Under the pieces are notes generated by a model. The model was given only the letters and a program-made list of their open reading frames with translations. It was not told the DNA's origin and did not search any database. This document shows positions 47,664 to 56,514 of a stretch of DNA of 64,000 bases, piece after piece. Position 1 is the first letter of the stretch. Each line of letters starts with the position of its first letter. The position numbers were made by a program, and so were the translations under genes. Origin of the DNA: Nocardia kruczakiae NBRC 101016 (GTDB lineage Bacteria > Actinomycetota > Actinomycetes > Mycobacteriales > Mycobacteriaceae); the NCBI RefSeq assembly GCF_001612965.1, contig NZ_BDBL01000007.1:62001-126000 (forward strand), in the 5' to 3' direction.

Positions 47664-48069
47664 CGACACGCCGAACCTGTCCGCGACGCATCCTGTGAAC
47701 CCGCTGTGGCCTGCGCGAATGCGGCGCTCACCACGGCACTGTCCGTTGGCATACCGTTCACTCGAAAATGTGACGAAGTTACTCGTTGGTTCCGCCGCAA
47801 TATTGTTGCCATCGTCGCGACGAGTCCATATTCTCGAAGCCGTGCCGAATCCCGCCGCAAGCCACAGCGCCGCGCGCAACGTCGCCGACCGCGACCGCGT
47901 GGTGCTCCTTCCGCTTACCGCGATGGTGGCTGCGGCGCGACTTCTCGTAGTACCTCGCCGTAGCGGGAGCTGATTCGGACCGGCCCCCTCGCTGCGGCCG
48001 TTGACAAGTGTTTGCGCTGGTCCCCTCTGTCATCCGACCAACGACAAAGCTTCGGGAAGACCTAGTCCA
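47664..48069. other. Intergenic region before the LeuA-regulatory-domain gene
   Basis: These 406 bases have no supported gene; ORFs in it have poor composition and no ribosome sites. GC is lower around 47755-47850. TTGACA at 48001-48006 is a perfect -35 but the -10 at the proper distance is weak. GGGAAGA at 48054-48060 is the ribosome site of the next gene. Confidence 0.5.
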
Positions 48070-48498
48070 ATGACGATCACCATCGATACACATGACTTCA
48101 TCGCGGCCGCGCCCAAGGGGCTGCGCGCCGAATCCGCCGACCTGACGCCCGCGGAGTTCTACGACCGCTACTGTGCGCACACCGGCCCGGTCAAGCTCAG
48201 CGACTGGGCACGGGCCGAACAGCGGGCGACCTACACCGCCACCCTCGAACTGGCCGGACATGCGCGGACCGTGGTGTCCGCCGGTAGCCCGGTCGCCGCG
48301 CTGACCTCGGCGCTCTACGACGAGGGCTATCCGGTGGAGATTCTGCAGTTCCACCAGCGGCGCACCGGCAGCGGCACCGCCACCTTCGTGCAGTGCGAAT
48401 GCAACGGCCGCCGAGGCTGGGGCGCCGCGCTCGCCGGAGACGGGCCGGAGTCGACCGTCCGGGCCATGATCGCCGGCATCAACAAACTCGGGAACTGA
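48070..48498 (+). CDS. Stand-alone 2-isopropylmalate synthase regulatory (LeuA dimer) domain protein
   Basis: A 142-residue protein that matches only the C-terminal part of LeuA. LTPAEFYDRYCAHTGPVKLSD corresponds to the linker after the catalytic barrel, and LELAGHARTVVSAGSPVAALTSALYDEGYPVEILQFHQRRTGSG with GWGAALAGDGPESTVRAMIAGIN corresponds to the leucine-binding repeat domain. No barrel residues are present, so it cannot be a synthase. It may bind leucine or another branched molecule, or modulate a separate LeuA. The ATG follows GGGAAGA by 9 nt. A bidirectional hairpin follows the gene. Confidence 0.75.
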   Translation: MTITIDTHDFIAAAPKGLRAESADLTPAEFYDRYCAHTGPVKLSDWARAEQRATYTATLELAGHARTVVSAGSPVAALTSALYDEGYPVEILQFHQRRTGSGTATFVQCECNGRRGWGAALAGDGPESTVRAMIAGINKLGN

Positions 48499-48533
48499 GC
48501 CGAGCTCGGCAACCGGGCCGACAGGCGAAAAGG

Positions 48534-48578
48534 CCGGTGCCGCATTCCGTTTCGTGAGAAATCGGGATGCGGCACCGG
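48534..48578. terminator. Bidirectional terminator between the LeuA-domain gene and thioredoxin
   Basis: A 15-bp stem with one mismatch (CCGGTGCCGCATTCC and its complement) and a 15-nt loop, between convergent genes. It can serve both strands. Confidence 0.75.
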
Positions 48579-48588
48579 TTCCGGCGAG

Positions 48589-48954
48589 TCAGCTCTGCTG
48601 CTGTTCGGCGAGCTGCTTGCGCACCTCTTCCATATCGAGCGCCTTCACTTGGGAGACCAGATCCTCCAGCGCGGCCGGCGGCAGTGCGCCCGGCTGCGCG
48701 AAGACCAGGACACCCTCGCGGAAGGCCATGATCGTGGGGATGGAGCGGATGTTGGCGGCGGCGGCGAGGCTCTGCTCGGCCTCGGTGTCGACCTTGCCGT
48801 GGACGACATCGGGATGCTGTTCCGAGGACGCCTCGAAAGTGGGCGCGAACGCCTTGCAGGGCCCGCACCAATCGGCCCAGAAATCGACGAGTACGACGTC
48901 GTTTCCGGTCACAATCTCGTCGAAGTTCTGCGCGGTCAGGGTCTGGGTGGCCAT
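48589..48954 (-). CDS. Thioredoxin
   Basis: A 121-residue thioredoxin with the active site Cys30-Gly-Pro-Cys33 in DFWADWCGPCK and the cis-proline loop SIPTIMAFREG. It reduces protein disulfides, possibly the PrxQ-type peroxiredoxin encoded at 30.5 kb. The C-terminus has an extra charged helix ending EVRKQLAEQQQS. GAGAGGA lies 5 nt before ATG 48954. A SigR/SigH-like promoter is seen upstream. No thioredoxin reductase gene is adjacent. Confidence 0.94.
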   Translation of the reverse strand: MATQTLTAQNFDEIVTGNDVVLVDFWADWCGPCKAFAPTFEASSEQHPDVVHGKVDTEAEQSLAAAANIRSIPTIMAFREGVLVFAQPGALPPAALEDLVSQVKALDMEEVRKQLAEQQQS

Positions 48955-48984
48955 GGGTTCCTCTCGTGTCGTTGTATGCGGTGC

Positions 48985-49010
48985 AACGCGGGACGCTGCG
49001 CGTATCTTCC
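48985..49010 (-). promoter_or_regulatory. SigR/SigH-type promoter for thioredoxin
   Basis: On the minus strand GGAAG, 18 nt, then GTT (49010 to 48985) fits the GGAAT-N18-GTT consensus of the Streptomyces SigR and mycobacterial SigH oxidative-stress sigma factors. It lies about 30 nt before the thioredoxin start. One base of the -35 differs from the consensus. Confidence 0.6.
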
Positions 49011-49031
49011 GTGCGGCCGGCGTCCGCTGGC

Positions 49032-49553
49032 TCAACCGTGGTCCCCACCCCCTGGGGCGATCGGCCACTCGATCCGCCGATCACCGTCCCACCGCCGAAT
49101 ACCCACCACGGTAGCCGCCAAATCCCGCTCGGCGGTCACCGCGTCGATCGCCGCGGGCCAGTGCTCCGGTCTCGGCCGCCGTGCCAGCGTCACGTGCGGG
49201 GTCCACGCGTCCGGGCACATGTTCGCCGGAACGCCGGGGCACCCGTCGACGACCGCCGCGATGCGCCGTTGCATCGTCAGCAGCTCCTCGGTGGGCACCA
49301 CCAGCCGTACCAGAATGGGATGGCGGGCGCCGAATATCAGCAGCCCGCCGAGCCGGATCGGGAGCGGGCGGAACGGGAGGGCGGCCAGCGTCCGGTCCAG
49401 CCGGGGCCAGATCTCGCGGGCGACCGCGACGGTGATGTGCGGCCGGTGTTGCGGTGTGGGACTGTGCATTCCGGCCTCGGACAGCATGCGCCACTGCCGG
49501 CGAATCTCGGTCTCCGCCGCCTCGTCGAGTACCAGTTCCACCGACTGCACCAT
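49032..49553 (-). CDS. 2'-5' RNA ligase family / 2H phosphoesterase
   Basis: A 173-residue protein with the two HxT motifs of 2H phosphoesterases: His39-x-Thr41 in RPHITVAV and His120-x-Thr122 in TPHVTLARR. The family cuts 2',3'-cyclic phosphates or related bonds, or ligates RNA in vitro; the substrate here is unknown. It is encoded upstream of thioredoxin on the same strand, but the thioredoxin gene has its own promoter. Confidence 0.85.
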   Translation of the reverse strand: MVQSVELVLDEAAETEIRRQWRMLSEAGMHSPTPQHRPHITVAVAREIWPRLDRTLAALPFRPLPIRLGGLLIFGARHPILVRLVVPTEELLTMQRRIAAVVDGCPGVPANMCPDAWTPHVTLARRPRPEHWPAAIDAVTAERDLAATVVGIRRWDGDRRIEWPIAPGGGDHG

Positions 49554-49654
49554 GATTGAGCCAACTTACGCGCGAGGATCGCGTGCGGTGCGTCGATTAC
49601 CCGACTTCGGCCGGTGGCCCGGGCCCGCGGTGGGCTGGATGAGGCGACACCCAA

Positions 49655-49660
49655 TAGGGT
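49655..49660 (+). promoter_or_regulatory. -10 box upstream of the isocitrate/isopropylmalate dehydrogenase gene
   Basis: TAGGGT, 6 nt before GTG 49667. It suggests transcription starts at or near 49667; translation may start there or at GTG 49721, which has a ribosome site. Confidence 0.45.
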
Positions 49661-49720
49661 GACCCGGTGTGCCGGGCCGCGGACCGGCCGGGACGGGGTG
49701 CGAGCAGAGGAGTGAGCGCG

Positions 49721-50803
49721 GTGGTTGCGCGGCGGGCGGTGCGGCTCGGGCTGATCGAGGGCGACGGCATCGGGCCGGAGGTGGTGCAGGCGACCCGGGC
49801 GGTGGTGGACGAGGCGCTCGCCGCGGCCGGCGCGCCGACGCCGGAATGGGTCGAACTGCCGATCGGGCATGCGGCCATCGCCGAATGCGGGGAACCCCTC
49901 CCGGAGACCACGCTGTCCGCTCTCGCCGACCTCGACGCCTGGATTCTCGGTCCGCACGACAACGTCTCCTACGCGCCGCACCACCGCATCGGTGCTCCGC
50001 CGGGCGGGGCGATCCGCAAACGCTTCGGCCTGTACGCGAATATCCGCCCGGCTCGGACCTTTCCGGGCGTGCGGGCGGCGGCGAAGGACATCGACCTGGT
50101 GATCGTGCGCGAGAACAGCGAGGGCTTCTACGCCGACCGCAACATGTTCGCCGGTTCGGGCGAATTCCGGCCCACCGCCGATGTGGCGATGGCCGTGGCC
50201 GTGATCACCCGAGCCGCCTGCGAACGCATCGCGCACCAGGCCTGCGCGCTCGCGGCAGCCCGGCGCGGCCGGTTGACGATCGTGCACAAGGCGAATGTGC
50301 TGCCGATGACGATGGGTCTGTTCCGCGACGTCTGCTCGGAGGTGGCCGCCGGATACTCGGGTGTCGAGGTCGACGACGAACATGTCGACGCCGCGGCGGC
50401 CCATCTGGTCCGGGCGCCCGGTGACTACGACGTCCTGGTGACCGAGAACCTGTTCGGCGACATACTTTCCGACCTCGCGGGGGAACTCGCCGGTTCGCTG
50501 GGTCTGGCGGCCTCGTTGAACTGCTCGGCCGACAAGGCGATGGCGCAGGCGGTGCACGGCGCGGCGCCCGCGCTGGCGGGACGCAACCGGGCGAATCCGG
50601 GGGCCCTGCAGCTGTCGGCGGCGATGCTGCTGCGCTGGCTGGGCACCCGGGACGGCGATCCGGCGCTGCTCGGCGCGGGCGACCGGATCGAGCGTGCGGT
50701 GGCGGCGACCCTGGCGGCCGGTATCGCCACCGCCGACCTCGGTGGACTGGCCTCGACCAGTGAATTCACCGAGCAGGTCCGGGCACGGGTGCACCGCCGG
50801 TGA
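49721..50803 (+). CDS. Isocitrate/isopropylmalate dehydrogenase family protein
   Basis: A 360-residue NAD(P)-dependent decarboxylating dehydrogenase of the IPMDH/tartrate dehydrogenase group. RLGLIEGDGIGPEVVQATRAVVDEAL, GPPGGAIRKRFGLYANIRPARTFPGV, VIVRENSEGFYADRNM, HKANVLPMT, and ENLFGDILSDLAGELAGSLGLAAS are the active-site and NAD motifs. The true substrate (isopropylmalate, tartrate, homoisocitrate) cannot be told. I prefer GTG 49721, with AGAGGAG 8 nt upstream; GTG 49712 and 49667 are in frame, the last also next to a -10 box. Confidence 0.88.
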   Translation: MVARRAVRLGLIEGDGIGPEVVQATRAVVDEALAAAGAPTPEWVELPIGHAAIAECGEPLPETTLSALADLDAWILGPHDNVSYAPHHRIGAPPGGAIRKRFGLYANIRPARTFPGVRAAAKDIDLVIVRENSEGFYADRNMFAGSGEFRPTADVAMAVAVITRAACERIAHQACALAAARRGRLTIVHKANVLPMTMGLFRDVCSEVAAGYSGVEVDDEHVDAAAAHLVRAPGDYDVLVTENLFGDILSDLAGELAGSLGLAASLNCSADKAMAQAVHGAAPALAGRNRANPGALQLSAAMLLRWLGTRDGDPALLGAGDRIERAVAATLAAGIATADLGGLASTSEFTEQVRARVHRR

Positions 50804-50922
50804 ATCGGCGTGTACCCCTGCCGCCGGTCGCGGCGCGCATTAACCTTCGGTAACCGACCGGCGCATCCCGTGCCGATCGCCTAGATTTTCGATTGGCTGC
50901 ATTGCTGAATACGGAGGGCCGC

Positions 50923-51831
50923 GTGTCAGTTCGACTCGGCGCCCGCGGGTACATCCTGCGAGCCGCGTGCGTGATCGTCGGTGCGGCGGTGCTGGCAGCG
51001 GGATGTGCGGACAACACCGAGGACGAATCGCCGAAGGTGCCCAAGGTGCCGGTGACGAAGGTCGAGTCGATCGCCGCGCAGCTGCCGCCGAAGATCGCTC
51101 AGGCGGGACGGCTCGTGGTCGGTGTGAACGTTCCGTACCAGCCCAACGAGTACCGGGATCCGCACACCGGGCAGATCATCGGATTCGACGTCGACCTGAT
51201 GGACGCGGTCGCCGCCGTACTCGGGGTGCGCGCCGACTATCAGGAAGCCGACTTCGAGAAGATCATCCCCGCGATCGAGGCCGGCACCGTCGACGTGGGC
51301 ATGTCGTCGTTCACCGACAACCTGACGCGGGAGAAGACCGTCGACTTCGTCGACTATTTCTCCGCCGGCATCCAGTGGGCCCAACGCAAGGGCCGTCCCA
51401 TCGATCCGAACAACGCCTGCGGCAAGAAGGTCGCGGTGCAGCGCACCACCACCGAGGACATCGACGAGATCCCGGCGAAATCGAAGGCCTGCACCGATGC
51501 CGGCAAGCCCGAGATCCACAAGATGTCCTACGACGAACAGAGTGCAGCGGCCACCGCGCTGGTCCTCGGCCAAGTCGACGCCATGTCCGCCGATTCCCCG
51601 GTCACCGCGTACGCGATCAAGCGCAATCCCGACACCATCGAGGCCGCGGGTCCGGTGTTCGAGGCCGAACCCTACGGCTGGCCGATGCCGAAGGGTTCGC
51701 CGCTGGCCCCGGTGCTGCAAGCGGCGCTGCAGCATCTGATCGATTCCGGCGTCTATCGCACCATCGCGCAGAACTGGGGCGTGGAGGCCGGTGCGATCAC
51801 CACGTCGGTCATCAACGGCGCGAAAGGCTGA
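50923..51831 (+). CDS. Amino-acid ABC transporter substrate-binding lipoprotein
   Basis: A 302-residue family 3 solute-binding protein. The signal ends at the lipobox LAAGC, so it is anchored outside the membrane. GFDVDLMDAVAAVLGVRADYQEADFEKIIPAIEAGTVDVGMSSFTDNLTREKTVDFVDYF is the amino-acid binding lobe. GGAGGG lies 6 nt before GTG 50923; a TAGATT box at 50882 is a possible promoter. It delivers a polar amino acid to the permease and ATPase that follow. Confidence 0.92.
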   Translation: MSVRLGARGYILRAACVIVGAAVLAAGCADNTEDESPKVPKVPVTKVESIAAQLPPKIAQAGRLVVGVNVPYQPNEYRDPHTGQIIGFDVDLMDAVAAVLGVRADYQEADFEKIIPAIEAGTVDVGMSSFTDNLTREKTVDFVDYFSAGIQWAQRKGRPIDPNNACGKKVAVQRTTTEDIDEIPAKSKACTDAGKPEIHKMSYDEQSAAATALVLGQVDAMSADSPVTAYAIKRNPDTIEAAGPVFEAEPYGWPMPKGSPLAPVLQAALQHLIDSGVYRTIAQNWGVEAGAITTSVINGAKG

Positions 51832-52788
51832 ATGCACATGTCCGCGCAACCCCCCGCCGGCTCGCAGGCCGGCCAGTCCGAGGCATCGATGCCGGAGCCG
51901 ATCGAGGCCGTACCGCTGCGGCGGCCGGGACGCTGGATCGCCGCGGCGGTGCTACTGATCCTGCTCGGGCTGTTCGTCTACGGCGCCGCCACCAATCCGG
52001 CCTATCGCTGGGACACCTACGGGAAGTATCTGTTCGATCGGCGGATATCCGAGGGTGCGGTGGTCACCCTCGAACTGACCGTGCTGGCGATGGCGATCGG
52101 CGTCGTGCTCGGTGTGATCCTCGCGGTGATGCGGCTGTCGCCCAATCCGGTGCTGCGGTCGGTGTCGTGGGTGTATCTGTGGATCTTCCGCGGCACCCCG
52201 GTGTACATCCAGCTCGTCTTCTGGGGCCTGTTCCCGGCGCTGTACAAATCGATTCAACTCGGAATCCCGTTCGGTGGGCCCAGTTTCGTGCAGTGGGATG
52301 TGCAGGACTGGTCGCAGCCGTTCATCTTCGCCATGATCGGCCTGGGACTGAACGAGGCCGCCTACATGGCCGAGATCGTGCGTGCCGGAGTCAATTCGGT
52401 GGGTGAGGGGCAGCGCGAGGCGTCGGTGGCGCTGGGCATGTCGTGGGGGCAGACCATGCGGCGCACGGTGTTGCCGCAGGCGATGCGGGTGATCATCCCG
52501 CCCACCGGCAACGAGCTGATCTCCATGTTGAAGACCACCTCACTGGTCACCGCGATCCCGCTGACCACCGATCTGTACGGCCGCGCCCGCGATATCTACG
52601 GCATCAACTTCCAGCCGATCCCGCTGCTGCTGGTCAGCGCGACCTGGTATCTGGCGATCACGAGTGTGCTGATGGTCGGCCAGTTCTATCTCGAGCGGTA
52701 CTACTCGCGCGGGGTGACGCGGCAGTTGACCGGGCGCCAGCTGCGCGCCCTGGCCACCACCCAGCAGATCACGGAGGCCGGCAAATGA
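51832..52788 (+). CDS. Amino-acid ABC transporter permease
   Basis: A 318-residue HisM/GlnP-type permease. After a Pro-rich N-terminus, membrane segments [41 protein letters not shown] and others surround the ATPase-contact loop [53 protein letters not shown]. The start ATG follows the substrate-binding protein stop directly. Its stop overlaps the ATPase start (ATGA). Confidence 0.92.
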   Translation: MHMSAQPPAGSQAGQSEASMPEPIEAVPLRRPGRWIAAAVLLILLGLFVYGAATNPAYRWDTYGKYLFDRRISEGAVVTLELTVLAMAIGVVLGVILAVMRLSPNPVLRSVSWVYLWIFRGTPVYIQLVFWGLFPALYKSIQLGIPFGGPSFVQWDVQDWSQPFIFAMIGLGLNEAAYMAEIVRAGVNSVGEGQREASVALGMSWGQTMRRTVLPQAMRVIIPPTGNELISMLKTTSLVTAIPLTTDLYGRARDIYGINFQPIPLLLVSATWYLAITSVLMVGQFYLERYYSRGVTRQLTGRQLRALATTQQITEAGK

Positions 52789-53573
52789 GCAGCGCCACGG
52801 CGGCTTCGGCCGATGTCCCGATGATCCGCGCCGAGCGGGTGTGCAAGAACTTCGGTGCGCTGCAGGTGTTGCAGGGTGTGTCGCTCGAGGTCGCGCGGGG
52901 GCAGGTGATGTGCCTGATCGGCCCGTCCGGCTCCGGCAAGTCGACCTTTCTGCGCTGTATCAACCATCTGGAACGGGTGAATGCCGGGCGGCTCTACGTC
53001 GACGGCGATCTGGTCGGCTATCGCGAGCGCGGCGGCAAACTCTACGAACTGCGTCCGCGGGAGTCGGCGCGCCAGCGTCGCGACGTCGGCATGGTGTTCC
53101 AGCATTTCAACCTGTTCCCGCATCGCACCGCGCTGGCGAATGTGGTCGAGGCGCCGATTCATGTGAAGAAGCTCTCCCGCTCCAAGGCGGTCGCTCGCGC
53201 TCGGGAACTGCTCGATCGAGTCGGCTTGGCGGACAAGGCCGATGCCTATCCCGCGCAGCTGTCGGGCGGCCAGCAGCAGCGCGTCGCCATCGCCCGCGCC
53301 TTGGCGATGGATCCGAAGCTGATGCTGTTCGACGAGCCCACCTCCGCCCTGGATCCCGAACTGGTCGGCGAAGTCCTCACGGTCATGCGCGAATTGGCGC
53401 AATCGGGCATGACGATGGTGGTCGTCACGCACGAAATGGGTTTCGCCCGCGAGGTCGCCGACCAGCTGGTGTTCATGGACGGGGGAGTGGTGGTGGAGGC
53501 CGGGAATCCGCGCGAGGTGCTGGCGAATCCGCAACACGAGCGAACCCAGGCCTTCCTGTCCCGAATCCTGTAG
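52785..53573 (+). CDS. Amino-acid ABC transporter ATP-binding protein
   Basis: A 262-residue GlnQ/HisP-type ATPase with Walker [10 protein letters not shown], the signature [15 protein letters not shown], Walker [15 protein letters not shown] and the switch His in VVTHEMGF. The three genes 50923-53573 form one import system; the ligand is probably a polar amino acid. Confidence 0.94.
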   Translation: MSSATAASADVPMIRAERVCKNFGALQVLQGVSLEVARGQVMCLIGPSGSGKSTFLRCINHLERVNAGRLYVDGDLVGYRERGGKLYELRPRESARQRRDVGMVFQHFNLFPHRTALANVVEAPIHVKKLSRSKAVARARELLDRVGLADKADAYPAQLSGGQQQRVAIARALAMDPKLMLFDEPTSALDPELVGEVLTVMRELAQSGMTMVVVTHEMGFAREVADQLVFMDGGVVVEAGNPREVLANPQHERTQAFLSRIL

Positions 53574-53583
53574 GAAACGAGGG

Positions 53584-54426
53584 TCAGTCCTCGTCGAAAG
53601 CCGTTGCGCGCGCGACCTTCTCCCACTCGCCGATTTCGGCGCGCACAGAGTCCAGGTGGCCGAGCAGGGTGTCGACCGAATCGCTGCCCAGCGGAAGCCG
53701 CAGCGGGGTGCGCTCGGACTCGAGGGCGGCGCGGATGGCGGCCGCGGCCTTGGCCGGGTCGCCGGGCTGGGTGCCGTCGCCGCCCTCGATCATGCGGCGG
53801 GTCTTGCCGGCGGTGTCGGCGTAGACGTCGGATTCGGCGCTGAAATAGGCTGCGCCGGAACCGAACAGGCCGGTGCGGAAGGCGCCCGGTTCGACGACGA
53901 GCACCCGGATGCCGAACGGCGCCACCTCGTCGGCCAGCGCCTCCGACAGTCCCTCCAGCGCGAATTTGGTGGCGCTGTAGGCGGAGAAACCGGCGAACGA
54001 CATCTGACCGCCGACACTGCTCATCATCACGATCGCTCCGCTGCCCTGGGCGCGCATCTGCGGCAGGACGGCGCGGGTGAGGGCGGCGGGACCGAAGACG
54101 TGCAGGTCGAACAGGTCACGCAACTCCCGGTCGGTGGTTTCCTCCACCGCGCCGACCTGGGTGCGCCCGGCATTGTTGACCAGCACGTCGATGCGGCCGT
54201 ACCGGGCGATCACATCGCTGACGACCGCATCGACGCGGTCGGTGTCGGTGACGTCGAGCGCGACGGCCTCGATGCGATCGGGGTGGGCGGCGACCAGATC
54301 GTCCAGCGCCGCGGTGCGGCGGGCGACCGCGACGACGATATCGCCGGCGTCGATCGCGTCCTGGGCGATCGCGCGGCCGAAACCGCTACTGGCGCCGGTG
54401 ATCAGCCAGACCTTGCCTGTGCTCAC
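53584..54426 (-). CDS. Short-chain dehydrogenase/reductase
   Basis: A 280-residue classical SDR. NAD(P) binding by TGASSGFG (10-17), NNAG (84-87), catalytic Ser137 in MMSSVGG, and Tyr150-x3-Lys154 in YSATK. The substrate is unknown. GTG 54426 has GAGGAG 7 nt upstream. The gene is divergent from a LysR regulator, its probable controller. Confidence 0.92.
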   Translation of the reverse strand: MSTGKVWLITGASSGFGRAIAQDAIDAGDIVVAVARRTAALDDLVAAHPDRIEAVALDVTDTDRVDAVVSDVIARYGRIDVLVNNAGRTQVGAVEETTDRELRDLFDLHVFGPAALTRAVLPQMRAQGSGAIVMMSSVGGQMSFAGFSAYSATKFALEGLSEALADEVAPFGIRVLVVEPGAFRTGLFGSGAAYFSAESDVYADTAGKTRRMIEGGDGTQPGDPAKAAAAIRAALESERTPLRLPLGSDSVDTLLGHLDSVRAEIGEWEKVARATAFDED

Positions 54427-54503
54427 GGAAACTCTCCTCGATAGTTCTGGGTACGAGAGAAATCCTTGCCTGTCCCCAGTGGTGGAGTCCAAGACCTTTC
54501 GCT

Positions 54504-54518
54504 ATAACCATGGGTTAT
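54504..54518. promoter_or_regulatory. LysR-type operator overlapping the lysR start codon
   Basis: ATAACC-ATG-GGTTAT is a perfect 15-bp inverted repeat of the T-N11-A kind bound by LysR proteins. It lies between the SDR and LysR genes and reaches into the LysR start codon at 54517, suggesting autorepression. Confidence 0.7.
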
Positions 54519-55410
54519 GGATGTGCACGGACGTGATCTGCGGTACTTCGTCGCTGTCGCCGACGAACTGAACTTCACCCGTGCGGCCGAGGCTCTGTTC
54601 ATCTCCCAGCCCGCGCTGTCGAAGCAGATCCGCGCTCTGGAACGCCAGATCGGGGCGCCACTGTTCGATCGCGACGGCCGGTCGGTCCGCCTCACTCCGG
54701 TAGGTCGGACGCTGGTGCCGCATGCGCGAAAGCTGTTGGCGGACTGGGACAGCGCGCGTGCCGAGGTGGAGGCCGCGAAGGCCGGCCAGCATGCCACCGT
54801 CACCATCGGGATCAGTACCAGCCCGGGGCGCGGTTTACTGCCGGCCGTGAGGTCCCGGTTCGCCACCGCGTTCCCGCATGCGAAACCCGCGTTGCGTCAA
54901 CTGGGCTGGTCCGATCCGACCGCCGGATTGGCCGATGCCGGCGCCGATGTCGCCTTCGTATGGCTGCCGCTGGCCCAGCCGGACCGCTACGACTGGATCG
55001 TGGTGGCGCGCGAACCGCGCATGGTGGCGCTACCCGAAAACCATCCTCTCGCAGCGCATTCGGTGGTGGATTTCGCGGATCTGCTCGATGAACCGTTCCT
55101 CGCGCTGCCGGAGTCGGCGGCCGAGTTGCGCGACTACTGGCTGGCCGTCGACGCGCGTGGCGGCCGCGCGCCGATCATCGGGGCAGTGATCTCCAGCACC
55201 GAGGAAACCTACGAGGCACTGCTGAACGGTGACGGTGTGGTGCTCCTCGCGGCGGGCAATGTTCCGCTCATCGCCCACGAGGGCGTGGTGGCCCGCGAGG
55301 TACGCGGCATCGGCCCGAGCGAACTGGCGCTGGCGTGGCGGCGCGGCGAGTCCCGCCCGCTCGTCCGCGGATATATCGACGCGTGCCGCTCGGCAATCGG
55401 CGCCGGCTGA
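54517..55410 (+). CDS. LysR family transcriptional regulator
   Basis: A 297-residue regulator with the N-terminal HTH LRYFVAVADELNFTRAAEALFISQPALSKQIRALERQIG and a type 2 periplasmic-binding effector domain. The start ATG is in the palindrome; no ribosome site is visible. The divergent SDR gene is the likely target and its substrate or product the likely ligand. Confidence 0.9.
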   Translation: MDVHGRDLRYFVAVADELNFTRAAEALFISQPALSKQIRALERQIGAPLFDRDGRSVRLTPVGRTLVPHARKLLADWDSARAEVEAAKAGQHATVTIGISTSPGRGLLPAVRSRFATAFPHAKPALRQLGWSDPTAGLADAGADVAFVWLPLAQPDRYDWIVVAREPRMVALPENHPLAAHSVVDFADLLDEPFLALPESAAELRDYWLAVDARGGRAPIIGAVISSTEETYEALLNGDGVVLLAAGNVPLIAHEGVVAREVRGIGPSELALAWRRGESRPLVRGYIDACRSAIGAG

Positions 55411-55531
55411 GCCGTCGGCGGGTGCGAGCGGCTCGGCTCGCAGCGGTGCCCGCCGGATCGGGATGTCGTCGCGCCGGCCTCGGGTCGGCACACGCCTGGA
55501 GTTCCGAGGCCCGACCTGCGCGTGACCAGTC

Positions 55532-56443
55532 TCAGCGGTGCGCCGCCTTCCGGCGGCCCAGGGCGATGCGCAACTGCCCGAGCAGTACCTTCGCGGCCGG
55601 CGCCGCCGGTCGATCCGAACGCCAGACCAGGCCGAGCTGTCCATGCATCTGCGGGTCGGTGATCTCGATCATCCGGACGCCCGCGGCCTCGGCGTGGGCG
55701 GCGCCGAGGGCCGGAACCACGGCGATTCCCAGCCCACCGGCCGCCAGTTGAACGAGCAGTGGCGGCGCGGCGGCCTCGAACTCGATTCTCGGCGTGAATC
55801 CGGCAGCGGCACAGCAACGTTCGAGCACGCCGCGAATCCCGGTGCCGCGCGGCAGGCAGATCAGGGAGCGCTCGCGCAACTCGGCCAGCGCGATCCGCGA
55901 TCCGAATTCGTGGTCGTCGCGCGCCACGGCCGCAGCCAGGCGCGTCTCGAAGACGACGTCGACGGCCAGGCGTTCGTCGAGTTCCGCGCCGGTCAGCCCG
56001 ACCAGGGCGATATCGAGTTCGCCGTGGGCCAGCGCGGCGAGCATCCGGTCCGTGGTGTCCTCGGTGAGGGTGATGCCGACCTGCGGATGATCCCGGTGGA
56101 ATGCCGACAGGACCGTCGCGACGTCGAACTCCTCGGTCGCCGCCCCGGAGATCAGGCCGATGCGGACCTGCCCCCGCAACAATCCGGTGAACTCGTCGAC
56201 GGTGAACGAGATCTGTTGTGCCGCAGCCAATGCCGATCGTGCATACGGCAGTACGGCGGCACCGGCGGCGGTCAGTGTCACGGTGCGGCCCGACCGGTCC
56301 AGCAGCGGCTGACCCAATTCCCGTTCCAGCTGCCGGATCTGCGCCGAGAGACCGGGCTGCGCCAGATGTAGCCGCTGGGCCGCCCGGGTGAAATTCGCCT
56401 CCTCGGCGACGGTGACGAAGTAGCGCAACTGCCGCAGTTCCAT
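55532..56443 (-). CDS. LysR family transcriptional regulator
   Basis: A 303-residue regulator, HTH LRYFVTVAEEANFTRAAQRLHLAQPGLSAQIRQLERELG, with a LysR effector domain. It is divergent from the FAD oxidoreductase gene at 56515, so it probably controls it. It converges on the other LysR gene with a 121-nt gap. Confidence 0.92.
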   Translation of the reverse strand: MELRQLRYFVTVAEEANFTRAAQRLHLAQPGLSAQIRQLERELGQPLLDRSGRTVTLTAAGAAVLPYARSALAAAQQISFTVDEFTGLLRGQVRIGLISGAATEEFDVATVLSAFHRDHPQVGITLTEDTTDRMLAALAHGELDIALVGLTGAELDERLAVDVVFETRLAAAVARDDHEFGSRIALAELRERSLICLPRGTGIRGVLERCCAAAGFTPRIEFEAAAPPLLVQLAAGGLGIAVVPALGAAHAEAAGVRMIEITDPQMHGQLGLVWRSDRPAAPAAKVLLGQLRIALGRRKAAHR

Positions 56444-56462
56444 AACTGATCATTCTAGTGTC

Positions 56463-56488
56463 GAGAAGAACTATCTGTTTTACTTCTC
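56463..56488. promoter_or_regulatory. Inverted repeat between LysR and the FAD oxidoreductase gene
   Basis: GAGAAG, 14 nt, CTTCTC: a long-spacer repeat between the divergent pair, a candidate LysR activation site. Confidence 0.4.
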
Positions 56489-56514
56489 ATTCGCACGGCG
56501 GCAGAGTTCAGGAC

